Shown here one piece after another: positions 31,401 through 43,000 of a stretch of DNA of 64,000 nucleotides. Numbering within the stretch: the stretch's first letter is position 1; every line of letters begins with the position of its first letter. The stretch comes from Dyadobacter sp. SG02 (GTDB lineage Bacteria > Bacteroidota > Bacteroidia > Cytophagales > Spirosomataceae). The position numbers and the translations under genes were made by a program. The notes under the pieces were generated by a model, which worked only from the letters and a program-made list of their open reading frames with translations, searched no databases and was not told the origin of the DNA. The stretch spans positions 259,386 to 323,385 of the forward strand of contig NZ_FNYL01000001.1 of NCBI RefSeq assembly GCF_900109045.1, read 5' to 3'.

Positions 31401-33187
31401 TATTCTTCAAGTATCTTTGTAATTTTCTTCGGCGAGCCATTGCTACGATATACCAGGTATCCAACAAAGTTTTGAAGCGTGAAGATCACCTTTCTTGCCT
31501 GCTGTTTTGTAAGCGCCGGCAAATGCACGTTATTTACAATTTCTTCATCCTCGTGGTTTTCTACTATACCCTCAGTCAAAATCTTATAGTATTGCGAAAA
31601 AAAATCCCTTCCCTTAGGGCATCCGCTCAGCAGGATACTGTTAAGAAAATCCTCGACCAATCCGCCAATTGCCGACACCTGGTTTTCTACACCGGTTCGA
31701 TCTTTTAAGAAACTATCGACATATATGACTTTGTGAAAGATACTACTAATAGAAGATTGCCGATCTGATATGTCAGCCAAGGCCGCCTCAAACATTTCTC
31801 GACCAGCGATAAAAATAAATTTTGCTTCTGCTTCATTAATAAAGTATTTCAGAGAAGCCAAAATGCTGGTAATTAAATATCTTCTCTCTCGCAAATCATT
31901 CAAAAAAGTCACTTTTCCAGCATTTTGCTCCGACAGCGATTCTACATTTTCAAAGTCCGGATCAACCTTATCCAATTCGTCAAATACAAAAATATATTGG
32001 TAATATTCCTTTAAGTTGCCAATAATGTCAATTAGTTCATTTTCTATTTCCCGCGGATTTGCGATTGGATAAACCTTCTGATGTTTGTTAAAAAGAGATG
32101 ACATAGACATTGCAAAACTATCCTGCAATTGATCCTCCTTGGTTACTTGCGCATTACAACGATCATGCAGGATTTTAAGGCGTTCATGTAATCTAGAAAT
32201 TGGTATCTTTGTGTTAACACATTTTTCAATTGTCGATATATATTTGATTGATGCCATAATTAATCCAGCTGATGTTACTACGACAGCAAGTGCTTGGATA
32301 GATAATATCGGATTTAGCTCTGGTATGCCAAAATGTTCATATGATTCAAAAACCCAATCGAGATTCAGGAAAAGTTCAGGAATATACGTTAATACAAAAA
32401 TAATTGCTAGAACAGACCAGAAAAGCGCGGATACAACCACCCAGATCCGCATTGACCTGACAATCGCTGTCAGCTTAGAATTTATCCAAGATATAAGCTT
32501 GTGGAGAAACATTGCAAGAATTGCTGCAAGCGTAGCTATTCCAACGAGGTTTTCAATTACCGTCTTAGAATCATCACCGGGGACGGAGTGAACTAGATAA
32601 AAATTTATACTTATCAATAGAATGGTTATGAGTGGCCACAACCAGCCGAAAACGTTTCCCAGGCTAGACCATCGCGCTATTCTATATTGCGGGGTATCCT
32701 CTAAACTGGATAACAACTGGTTGACAATGTGCTTTAAGATGTCGATATCTTTTAGCTGGGATTGAGCAAGGCTTATGAAGAATGTTTTGATTTTAACTGT
32801 TTCTTCGATGTGTTGTTTACCAGGTGCTCTTTCGATTACCTTAGAATCACCAAGTTTTGCAAGCACCTGTTTCACGAAGCTAGTTTTTCCCATGCCTCTA
32901 TATCCCGTAACAAGATATACACCCTTTCGAGTTTGACTTTTGAGTATGTCCGTAAACGAGTCGATTATCTGCCTCCTCCCCAAAAAACCATCTTCACTTC
33001 CTTTCAAAGATTGATGTCGGTACTTGTAGCCACCCGGAATCTGGAGGTATATCTTTTTTATCTGGGAGTTAGTAGCATAGTCAAACTCGTCCGATTTTCG
33101 CTCGGTCTGCTTTTGAGAAAATTTATCAGCAGTCATATATTCTACTGTTGGTTGTTGTAGAGGAGGAATTTTATTATCAAAGCACAA
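28487..33187 (-). CDS. Giant KAP-like P-loop NTPase with membrane insert and helical repeats
   Basis: 1566-aa ATPase. Walker A is TGYRGMGKTS (94-103) and Walker B is IFVFDELDKV (399-408). Between them lie four membrane segments (about 180-200, 213-235, 248-270, 297-318), the topology known for KAP NTPases. From about 640 onward the protein is helical and TPR-like (for example DARFQDEEYQDAIISYQDAL), typical of a sensor or scaffold tail. Such STAND/KAP architecture is common in phage-defence and programmed-death proteins, so a defence role is inferred, supported by abiE and hipBST nearby. The low-GC, gene-poor surroundings suggest transfer. It may start at Met18, but the difference is small. 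It stands alone with no partner effector gene. Confidence 0.82.
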   Translation of the reverse strand: MCFDNKIPPLQQPTVEYMTADKFSQKQTERKSDEFDYATNSQIKKIYLQIPGGYKYRHQSLKGSEDGFLGRRQIIDSFTDILKSQTRKGVYLVTGYRGMGKTSFVKQVLAKLGDSKVIERAPGKQHIEETVKIKTFFISLAQSQLKDIDILKHIVNQLLSSLEDTPQYRIARWSSLGNVFGWLWPLITILLISINFYLVHSVPGDDSKTVIENLVGIATLAAILAMFLHKLISWINSKLTAIVRSMRIWVVVSALFWSVLAIIFVLTYIPELFLNLDWVFESYEHFGIPELNPILSIQALAVVVTSAGLIMASIKYISTIEKCVNTKIPISRLHERLKILHDRCNAQVTKEDQLQDSFAMSMSSLFNKHQKVYPIANPREIENELIDIIGNLKEYYQYIFVFDELDKVDPDFENVESLSEQNAGKVTFLNDLRERRYLITSILASLKYFINEAEAKFIFIAGREMFEAALADISDRQSSISSIFHKVIYVDSFLKDRTGVENQVSAIGGLVEDFLNSILLSGCPKGRDFFSQYYKILTEGIVENHEDEEIVNNVHLPALTKQQARKVIFTLQNFVGYLVYRSNGSPKKITKILEEYICEMDCNSSLTESGKSILVNIFPPEQNTHYLSFSYLDQYRLGYTAYLFQPFLTINSSFMKRYSDNTLVSISYLIDNLIKFHPFAFSAQNLELLPEILATSRTPVSRPFLEELVSFLAQNHIRRTESGLYEYKFHDRTHNEITYISKLFEDEAAAFNFTLDETFSIKAHLQAKIRHLRLVHSSSNNQGPVVSIVFLNRLLGDARFQDEEYQDAIISYQDALHMLNPSGLLYANQITSFMLLKLKLGLTYEKIKAYEFALGHYAGVIEEGSKILLSSSQKHEIIYRELMLIMMQAFLATLYLQEKLQEGITFQKIKHNVDRFVRLLRKFKHDYENRDILMASYFGGIGTALYFKNMVLPQKINEVWMNSIKHPSVQNMKLAIDAITTCFSIHIPIPVVEESERELRAFMDRSTSNSDARISIAAYIYYKISFRTLLGSSNNSISDLLGECPKLISPRIGENVTYRSLQHTRRLNSFGHILAKIGDFLLPVLSSDGIDVSEALGCFYFVNSESELRKNQIFESRARLFKSYFQNRKSVNGDWGEKIHPRFLIHLYYLSALFYLEGGDRSNAVFQMRKILFVLRSVRLTSVGVEVYEALRCLEFNLIRRILELSSLMSHSSDRPQLGKYKDYFDIHTSRTPHEFSNELYGSLSNNPDTKETILAYAILRMKYFKFSRPKSSDSLEEQFRSIPEHKLLSPYNSMSHQITRLMELDLHTRCNRMLMDSYLAKTIRLGYYFEMEGKDRNIPFRLFGRKSHWENYYFHDCKLYDVKRGSFFPVGPKKDSVRRIEGLKKSFEECADKEVWFDEYVGLVLNSIFNLIQMKRIVNTFGHNYILSYSFFAKIHMDLGSWLKHLHLCRIIEPTERRGNLDKRLIDLIGFQDSIGLDALTEYQMAAQYYYFALQMHKEGTIYRNRMNNLIYLEDDFNDNLYHFGAGLERLQINSEAIRRKIGYLKADLHKANMYKYTTFIGDSR

Positions 33188-34028
33188 ACAACACTCATTT
33201 ACTGATAGTTATATCATAAATATAAAAAAAAAGAAACTTTGAAATTTACTATTTTGAGAATTGGGCGATAGACGAAGTGGATTATAAAATCGCGTAAACT
33301 TCAATTCCTCTTACTTTACGAGTCGCCAATTAACTTGTGTTCTGCGGTCGCTGATACGCTGCATCGATGTCTTGACCTGATAGTCGGGGGCAATATCCCA
33401 AATACCAACTCTGGAATATTCCGTTGTGGCCGCCGCGAGCCCCTGTTAAACGTTGCCCGGATTCGAAAATATCAATGCGTTGGATGGCTCGCTGTACCAG
33501 CGATAATTGTTATTTCGGAAACTTTGCTGGTCGTGTTTTGCTAACCAGTGCAACATAAGATCAAAAACAAGGCGAATTGAAAAATTGAGAAAGGTCGTCC
33601 TGGAACAGCATCTGATCACGATCACAAACAGGTCAGGTTTTAATACGCAAATCCCTAATTTTCGCTTCGGTATAGGAAAGGTGACAAGGCTCTGTATCTT
33701 TTGACATAAGGGCCGTTCCTGTGACAGCACCAACACGTTAAAAGGTAGAAGCCCATATTTGCTGCTAAATCAACTTGTTCACGAGACACCATCATCTCGT
33801 AAATAAATGAAGTAACTTTCTCTTTGAAGACAGGTTCGGAGGATCCTAGTCAACTGGCTCCCAGGATAATTGCGCCCCTCACCTGGTGAAAATTCCCCTT
33901 CAAAAACTTTTGGATAGGAATGCACCGTTTTACGTGTCATTCCTATCTTGTTGCCATTGGCAGACGCAAATCAAATGCTGGATCTCCAAATTGCGCATAT
34001 CTTTTGTATGGAAACTGCATCACCTTTC
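33188..34028. other. Gap containing decayed abiEii copy
   Basis: Apart from the abiEii relic at 33325-33957, no gene is seen. The first ~130 bases before the giant NTPase start are AT-rich and probably hold its promoter. Confidence 0.45.
33325..33957 (-). pseudogene. Decayed abiEii homologue
   Basis: The DNA aligns along most of its length to the intact abiEii gene at 26412-27392. Examples are TTTCGGAAACTTTG (33515-33528), found identically in abiEii near 26617-26630, and GAATGCACCGTTTTACG near 33919, also found near 27025. The reading frame is broken by many small insertions, deletions and stops, and about 110 N-terminal residues are missing. Antitoxin abiEi is not present beside it. The copies differ enough to be old paralogues or separate arrivals rather than a recent duplication. 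Confidence 0.8.
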
Positions 34029-37000
34029 CTAATAATCACAAGTTGCCAGAATTGTTAGTTTATTGCCGGCCTGAATTTTCATGAAACTTCCCTTTTCCAG
34101 TTTGATTGTAGCAATGCTCGCGTGCGCTGCAAGCTCACACTGCGGCGTATTCGCTGGGATCACTACATGTGTTTTTGCATCAGGTACGCTTCCGATATCC
34201 CAGTTGCCCGCTTCAAACCAATCGGTACCAATCGCACCAGTCCAATGAGCCAACTTTCGGCCTACCTCGACCCTCAGCGTGTCTGAGCAACCCGAACTGT
34301 TTACTGCGACGATTTCGTAGGTACCTTCTGCCGCAGTTTCCGGATAGGCCGTGCCCCAATTGATCGTCAAGCCGGTACTATTCACCAGTGTTCTGAGATC
34401 AAAGGTCTCACTGGCGCACACGATCGCCACGAGCGTGTCCGCACCCAGCGCGGGTGCAGCCAGTACATTTGTGCTCTGTGCGTAAGGCTGTCCATTCACT
34501 GTGTAAGTCACGGTATGCGTTCCCAGGCCTGCCGTCGCTGGATCGAACGTCGATCCGGTAATGCCGGGGCCGGTGAAAACCCCGCCAGCTGGGGTGCCGG
34601 AGAGGGTTACCGGTGCCGCATTAATACAATATTCTGCTGCAAGGCCACTGAAACCAGCCTGCGAGTCGAATTTGACAAGCACCACATCCGTACTGAACAA
34701 GGTGCCGTCACGGGCAATCAGCAGGATTGAATAGGTCTTACCACGGTCTGTTTCGGCCAGCGTAAGCGTGGGTTTGCCAGCATTGGCATTGCTTAATGTA
34801 ACGCCGTCGGGTGCCACCCAGTTGTAAGTGAGTACATCGCCATCCGGGTCCGAAGAAGCCGTGGCGTCGAGCGTTACGGTACCGGGCGCCGTTACCAGGA
34901 TGTCGGCTCCTGCATTTGCCACCGGAGTTCGGTTTGGCGACAGTACGGCCCATGCTGCGCTCGCCATGCCCGCATCGCTGCGGCCGCTGCTGTACTTGGC
35001 CAGGCCCGCGATATTGGCATTGAGCGTATAGTTACCCGCGTCCGGACTGATAGTATTGAAGCCCGAAACGTTGTAAAGCGTGTCGTTGACAGGTTGGATC
35101 GTCAGCCCTGTAGTTGGTACTATCGTTCCGTTTCTTCTCAACTCGATCGCTGCGGCAAGTCCGCCGGCATCCAGCAATCTGGCAGAGAAAGCCAGCGGGA
35201 TCGTCGTCGTCTGAGTTGCCAGTTTCTGGTTAGCAGCAAATTTCCATTGTGCGAAAAGCGGCTTCTGATCGATAAATATCGACTTTTCGGCCGTAGCGGT
35301 GCCGCCAGTAGCCGCGGTCGCCGTAACCCTGATCCGCGTCGGGCCGCCGCCGGACAGATTCACAACCGCGGAGCGTTGGCCTGCCGCTACATTGGCAACA
35401 TTCAATAGCACTACCTCGCCGTTGGTCTCCACCTGACTGATGGTCACCTGTGGAGCCGGGGCGCTCAGCTCGTAAGCCACATTCAGCGAAGTGCCGGAAC
35501 TGATGCCGTCCGTATTAGAAAAACCGCGGTCGGGACCTAGCGTCAGGCCATTAATGTTAATACCTGCGGTGCGGTCTACCGTCCAGGGCAGTTCACGGCT
35601 CCCGGTTCCTGCATTGCCGGTACTATCGACTACTTTGGTCAGGTCGACGGTGAAAACATAATTACCTTCCGGATAGGTCTGTACGCCGAAGTTGCCGGCA
35701 ATCCAGGTCTTGGCATTCACATATTCCAACTGAGTGATGGATAGTGGGATATTCTCTCCATTGCGTGTCAGGTGCAATGCCGAGGTATTCAGCCCCACAA
35801 CGCCCTCATCGAAACCTATATGCACAAAAGGCACATGCTGGGGATCAATTCCCTGGTCATTCGATTTATCCAACTGTACCACCGCAGGACCGGTGTTGTC
35901 CAGATACAGGGTAACCGACTGCATTACCGCTCCCGACACCTGGCTCTCCGATTTGATTTGCGGCAGATCCACCCGAAGCTCGTACGCGCCCATCTGCGTC
36001 ATGATCGCCTGCAACCCTCCGAGTGTGAACAGCTTGTGATCGGCACTCACCGATTCGATCGTAAGCGCACCGGGCAAAAGCGCATTGTCTTTATAGATAC
36101 CAAAACGTTCCGAAGTCGCGGTCGATACGTCGATCGGCAAGTTGAACAGGAGCTGAATGGTACTGAACGACGACGCCTTGCGACTGGCCGAAATACCCTG
36201 GAATGCCTGGACGATAGGTACGTCGAGGAATTGCGACCAGGTCACCTGTTTACCGGTTTGGCCGGGCGTCCCGAAAACGTCGGTGATGCCGGCGGCCTGC
36301 ACTGTGAAGTTGTAAAATCCATTGCCGATCGTGACTGCTGAAAGATCCACTTCGAAACTTGTAGCATTGACAGGTGTTACTGTCACCCCCGAGGTAACGA
36401 TATTTGGCCCGCCTTGCAAGGTCAGGTTCAGGTCTTCATAATTAAAACTGGCGGGATCGATCGCTTTGTTGAAATGTATCCGCAACTTCGAAATCTGGAC
36501 CGCCGACACCTGACTCGGTGCGCCGCTAATGCTATCCACCCTTGGAATATCTGTGTTCACCGGCTTCCAGCGCACCGTGTAAGTCGTGGCGCCATTCGAG
36601 GCAAAATAATCCACCAGATGAAATTTGTTTTCATAAACTGGCGAACCTGCAACCGGCAACGTCACGAACGTCAGCCAGGCATTATCCAGCGGAATCGGCT
36701 GACCATCACTGCGCGTCACGCTTTCAAGTTCGTAGCGCCGTTGGCCCGGATCTTCCAGCATGATGTAGTTAAAGCCGGTATCAAAAGGTATCACCGAAAG
36801 TGTGTTGGTAAACGTAGGTGGGGAAACCGCCGCGTCGAAGCTACCGCTTGCTGCCGGAACGACTTTGGCCGTTCGCCGGCCCTGCGAGAAATAAATGATA
36901 TCGGGTAGGTCGTTGACGTCGAAAATATCGTTCACCAGGAAGTCGTTGATTCCGTCGTCCGATGTGCCGTACAAACGAATACTTTTGGTCAGCTCATGCA

Positions 37001-40000
37001 GCTTCACGCCTTGTACCAGGCTTAGATCGGGGTTCCCCAGGCTGCTGGTATGCACCACTTTCGCATCGTACGCAACAAACTTACCCAGCAGCGAGCTCGT
37101 AAAATACCATTGCCCCACGCGTGACTGCAATGCAGGAATGGTACCAAAGTTGATATTTGTGATACCAAACTGGCGTGGCTGTCCCTGGAAGTTCGAACCG
37201 GTCAGGTTGAAATTAATCGCCAGGCCTTTCTCGTTGTCTACAATGGTCGGTTGCGCCGATGAAATCGTCATATTCCCAGCCGGACCGTAACCTGCATTGT
37301 CGACCAGGACCGCCAGTTCCGCCGGCACAGAAGGCTCTATTTCTGGCGAAGTCAGCGCATCGTCTCCCAAAATATTGCGCTGCATGAAGTAATGGAGCAT
37401 CAGATTTGGGCTCGGGTTTACGGTGATCGGCACTGCCGACAATGGCAGCGTTACAACCGCATTTGCATAAGGGTCGAGGTAAGTAATCGTTCCTCCGAAC
37501 CGGTACACTTTCGGTGTCTGCGGGGCCGCACCGATCTCCGGGATGAAAAGGAACCGGGCAATGCCTTTCTGGCCTGCATTGATCTCGCCATTACCGTTCA
37601 CATCCGAAAGTCCGCTGAGGCTGCGGGTCTGGACTTCGAACAAACCATTGCTCGGCACACCATTCTCGTCGGTAATCGAAAGGTTTACCGCAATCGTCTT
37701 CATCGCATCCGTCGGGTGGCCGTTAAAAATTTCCAGCGTACCCTCAAACGCCTCACGGGTCATTGTTACCTGTTGCTTGAATTGGACTGTAACCGAGGCG
37801 CAGACTCCGTTCTTTTGGGCGTCGAGAATTTGGTTAAGGGCTTTCATAGATTCCTCATCCATAACGCTAATCGTCACGAATCCCTTGTCAACGGCATAAT
37901 TATGAGCCTCTATCAAATTAGATACATAATCATCAACTTTGTTCCAATCGATAATGCCGGGATATTGAGCGTTCGGGGAAAGTACATTGTTATTTAATGC
38001 TTCAAGTGATGTATTCCACCTTGTAAAAAACGCATTGAGGGTTACAGTGGAAATGTCATAGCCTGCCATTGAATTAATTATTTCAACCTGGGTATTGGCT
38101 GATATTGGCGTCAAGTTGTCCAGGTAGCTGCTTACAAGAGGCACAAAAACTTCCCGCGCATCACTATTTAAAATATCTCCAAAATATTCCAACAACCAAC
38201 TTTCAGTTGCCAAGTACCCATTTCTAGCAGCGGTCAGATCACTCCTAATGTTTTGAAGTGCAGCAGTTGGTAAATCATTGGTTGTATTTGCCATATATAG
38301 GCGTGCATTCATCCGGCCCCCACCTATTTCAATATCGATGCAATCGTCAAGTGCTTTTAAAACATCATTTATACATAGTATACGACCTATTTTAAATTCA
38401 GGTGCTTCTTTATCTGCAATTGAGCCGAGACGACCCTTGACACCGTTTTTCACACAATCAAACATCCCATCGTCCTTGTTATGGTCGTTCTTATCTAACA
38501 TTACCCCAGCGTAGCAAAGAAGAAGTGCAGGAACTTCGCCCTTGGGATGACATCCAATTACTGCACCAGCCAAGCCGGTAATGCATTTAATGCAACTTTT
38601 TCTCTCTTGAGGCAATTCCGTCGGTGGCACCACCGGCGTTCCCAGGTTTGGATCAGAGGACCCGCCCGGACAGCCATTAGGACAAAGGATTTGTACACCA
38701 ATTTCACCCAACCGCACCATCATCGCCGCCCACATATCGTACATAACCGCGTACTGGCTGGCTGAAACGGTTGGGCCGCCGCCGGGGCCGCCACCACTGC
38801 AATCCCGGGGATAGGTAAACGGAGCTGCTGCTGCTCCGGACAGTGTGATCTTTATATTACATATATAGATGTACACAACACCAATACCTCCTGCGCAAGG
38901 GCCGACAGCGTTCGAAGCGTTCAGCCTACCTCCTGTGAAGCCCTCCTTCCGGCGCATTACCACTGGGACCTGTATGCTCTGTTGCGGTAGAAGGTCGCCG
39001 GGGGTATAATTGGTGATAAATTCGAATTCCGGATCTTCGGGAAAGACCAGACGCACTTCTTCTGCTTTAATGAGTCCGTGGTTCGTCACGGTTGCGTAGA
39101 ACTGGAACGTTCCTCCTTCTGGTAGTGCGGGCATCTGCCGCGGCACTTCGATCGTCACAATGGGTACAGGCACGTTCGTCTCGAACTTTGATTCCAGCGT
39201 CACTTCATATTGGTCCTGAATGGCCGTAGGTTCGACGTTCCAGCTGAATGTGATGGCCTGATAATTCAGGAACGCGCTATGCTCGACCGTGCGACCGGGA
39301 TTGATTTCAAGCACATTCGAGTATGGAAGGTGCTGGTCCTTTTCGACGGTAATGCGGTGCTTGCCTTCCGGGACATTTTCGGCTGTGAAAACGCCGTCTG
39401 AACCGGTATACCCTTCTGCATACACCTGCCCGGTAAAGTAATTTTTGATTTTAACCAACGCGTCCTTCACCTTCGGCGCTCCCTCGGCGTAGTAGCTCAG
39501 CTGGTTGGTAACCGTCACTTTCGCCGTGCCGGATGATTCCGCTACTTTTTCAAATGTGAAAGGAATGGTGAACGTGTTGGCATTGGCACCACCGAATCCG
39601 ACGCTGCCTGAAAGCGGATAGTTGAACGGGATATCTGCCGTCGCAAGAAATTTGAGGATAACGACGGCCGTATCCCCCGGGGCAAGGGGAGGCATGTTTT
39701 TACCTGTGACAGCCGTTATCCAGCTTGCATTTGGTAAAAATACCTGGATCGCTCCACTGGCCGACTTCCCTTTGTTCACGAGCATTATCTCCACATTCCG
39801 TTCCCCGGAACTTTGCGAAACACTCGCCTGAATGCCCGATATGTTTGCCACCAGCAGACCATTCGGCGCCTGGCAGTAATAATAGAGAGGCGTATTTTGA
39901 ATAATCCCTTCATTCGTGCTAACCTGAAAATCAACAGCCTGGTAGCGATCACCGACAGACAACTCCGACCCAGTCACCGTATAGCCGAGATTAGCGGACG

Positions 40001-43000
40001 CGTTACCTGCCAGCGATGGTATCGTTTGAAACTGAATGCTCATCCCCGCGGGCAATGTTACCGGGGTCAGGGTCACGTTCGTCAGCGCTCTTCCGCTCAG
40101 GTTTTGAATCGTCAATGTGCCCGACAGCGGTTCATTGAGTGTCGCGGGAATGAGCGGTGCATTATTATCATTGACGCTCACGCCCAGGATGTCGAACGCG
40201 TCCTGGCCGGTTGTTTGAGCCAGGCCCGGGGCGCTTGCACCTACCGAGTAGTGACCTGCTTCGGTAGGAACGGGCGTGAATCTGGCCTGATAGTTACCCG
40301 TGGCATCCGTTACAGCAGACAGGTTCCGGCGAATGCCATTTGTGATCACATAGACTTCGACCGCCGCATTTGCCGCCGCGTTTCCACCCGAAACCGCAGC
40401 ACCATTGATCACTACCTCGGTGCCTTTGGTAACATATTCTTGTCCCACGACGGCCGTCACGGTGTAGCCTGATTGCACCGTAAAATTCACCGGTTCTGAA
40501 ACATTATTACTCAGCAAAAGCTCGGTCAACGAACTGGTTGGATTTACCCAGTAAAGCAGTTTGTAGGTTCCCGGGCTATCCGGGGCTCGCGTGGCGTTGA
40601 TAAGCAGGCGAGTCTGGCCGGCCGGGACGGCTTCGGCGAGGGTGTTTTCCGAAATGAGGATATCCGAGCCGTCGATCACATTATCGGCTGACAAATAGCC
40701 GCGGACCAGCGTTCCGATGGGCGCAGTAGAAGATCCGGTGTTTTTAATCGTGACCTGATAGTTGAAAATCGCCCCGGTTGTAACGGCATTGGACGACGGC
40801 TGCACGGCGGTAATTTGTAGGTCGGGCTTGGTCAGATCGGTGACCACAATCCAGGTTGAGCCGGAAGAGAACCCATCGACGGTGGCTGAAAGGTAAACCT
40901 GTTGATTACCGTCGGCCGAGCCGTCACTGATGGTCGTAATGGGCACTTCCACGAAGCTCTGGCCGGCGGGTATGGTGGCGTTAGCGGGAACTGTGGCTTC
41001 GGTTTCGTCAGACGACAAAAGGTTCACCACCAGTTCCCCCGTTGTGGGTGTATTGCGTGTAATGCGTAGCGCGCCGGCATTGGACTGGCCTTCGGAAAGG
41101 GTTTGCTGGGCAACCGTCAATTGGAGCGAAGGGCCATCATTGTCGTTGATCGTGATCATGGAAGATACCGAACCGGATGTAGCCGACGGCGTATTACAGT
41201 TACACGACGCGACGAAAATCGAGGCGGTGACCGTCACCTGGCGCTGTCCATCGACAATCGTGTTATCCAGCACCCCGATGGCGAAAGTCTTTTCGTTTTC
41301 CCCAGCAGCTAACGAGATCGCGCCGGGCAAGATCAGCGCATTGGGAACGCTGGCCGACAAGTTTGCCGTAAATGCGACCGGATTACTGGTGAACGTTCTG
41401 CGCAACGTGGCCTGCGTGGCGCGCAAACCTGCCGATTCCGACAAACTCGCCGACGCCACGACCAATTCCAGATTGGGTAGGTCATCGTCGTTGATACGGA
41501 TCGTACCTGTTGCCGGTTTGTGGTTTGCCGCACCTGCGGTAACCGATACGTCCAGGTCGATTTCAGGTACATTATCCTGCGCCAGCGTCACATTTGCCGA
41601 CGCTTCCAATGCACCCGACGGGATTGTGACCGAAGGCGGAACCGGGAAACGGCCGCCATTGCCGCTTTGCAGATAAACGACAAGCGGGCTGGAAGGCGCC
41701 ACATTGGTGGTAACCTTGAATGTTAACGATTGCCCCTCCATGGCGCTGGCAGGGAGTTGCGCAATCGATAATGTTGCCTGATCGTCGTCCACTACCGAAA
41801 AACTGGCAGAGGCTCCGGGATACCCGGCGGCCGAGACCTGTAATTGTTCGGTGGTCGTAGTTTCAACGGTGGTATTATCCGGGACACCGATGTTGAAAGT
41901 TATACCCGAGTGTCCTGCCGGAATGGATATCGATGCAGGAAAAGAGAGACGTGAAGGATTGTTGAAGGCCAGGGTTATGGGCAGTTCGTTATCGAGAGAG
42001 CCCGATCTGGTCACCGTTGCAGTGAGTACGGAAGTGCCTTCCGTTACCTGGTTGGACGACAAAGAAACCGTCAGAACCTTACGGATCGTCCATGCGCCCT
42101 GCTGGACACCGGTGTTGTTTACCTGTGCGCCGGGCGCTTCCATAGTTGACGATGCCGGTATCAGTTCTACCACAAATACAGCCTGATCGCCGACATTCAT
42201 ATGCGGGGGCAAAGTCACGTTGTCGTTCCTGGCTATGTGCTGGCCCGGTTCGAGCGTGCCCGCATTCGAGAATGTTATTTGTTTTATGAAAGTCCGATTC
42301 TGGCCACTGGCGGATTGGATATAGATCCTTTCAAACCAGTTTCGCGGGGAAGAAGCGACGCCGTCGTTATGGACATCCCAAGTGACGGTGACAACGTCAT
42401 TGGCGCCGATCTCCAGCTGGCCGGACACAACATTTTTCACCACGAAATCTGCGTATTTCGGCTGAACTTCGAAATTTTGGCGGACGGCAATTGCGGCATT
42501 GTAAACACCATTGCCCGATTGTGTCGCCTCGATGATCACCGTGCCGGTTCCGGTTAAGGTAACTTGGTTTGAAGCCACCGTAGCGGGTCCGGAAACGATC
42601 TGAAAGCTAACCGCAAGCCCCGAGCTCGCGCTGGCAACTAATGCGAAAGGTACATCACCGATGGTTTTGGCAGGAACCGGTTCAAAAGTAATCGTCTGTG
42701 ACCTTTTAATGACATTGAACGTCTGTTGCGCTTCAGCAGGCAGAAAGGAGGCATTTCCCGCCTGGCTGGCAGTAACCACCACCTGCCCGGGCACGCCCAT
42801 GAATGTAATGGTATTGCCCGAAAGCGTCGCCACGCCAGTCGCCGGGTTCGTTACCATCGAGTAGCTTACGGGCAATTCGGAAGTAGCAGTGGCGGCCAAC
42901 ACAAGGGTATCGTCGATAAAGGCGTCTGGTATCGCCGGGAAGTCAACCGTTTGAGCAACCTGAATGACCTGTCCGACCCAGGGCACAAACTTGACGCGGT

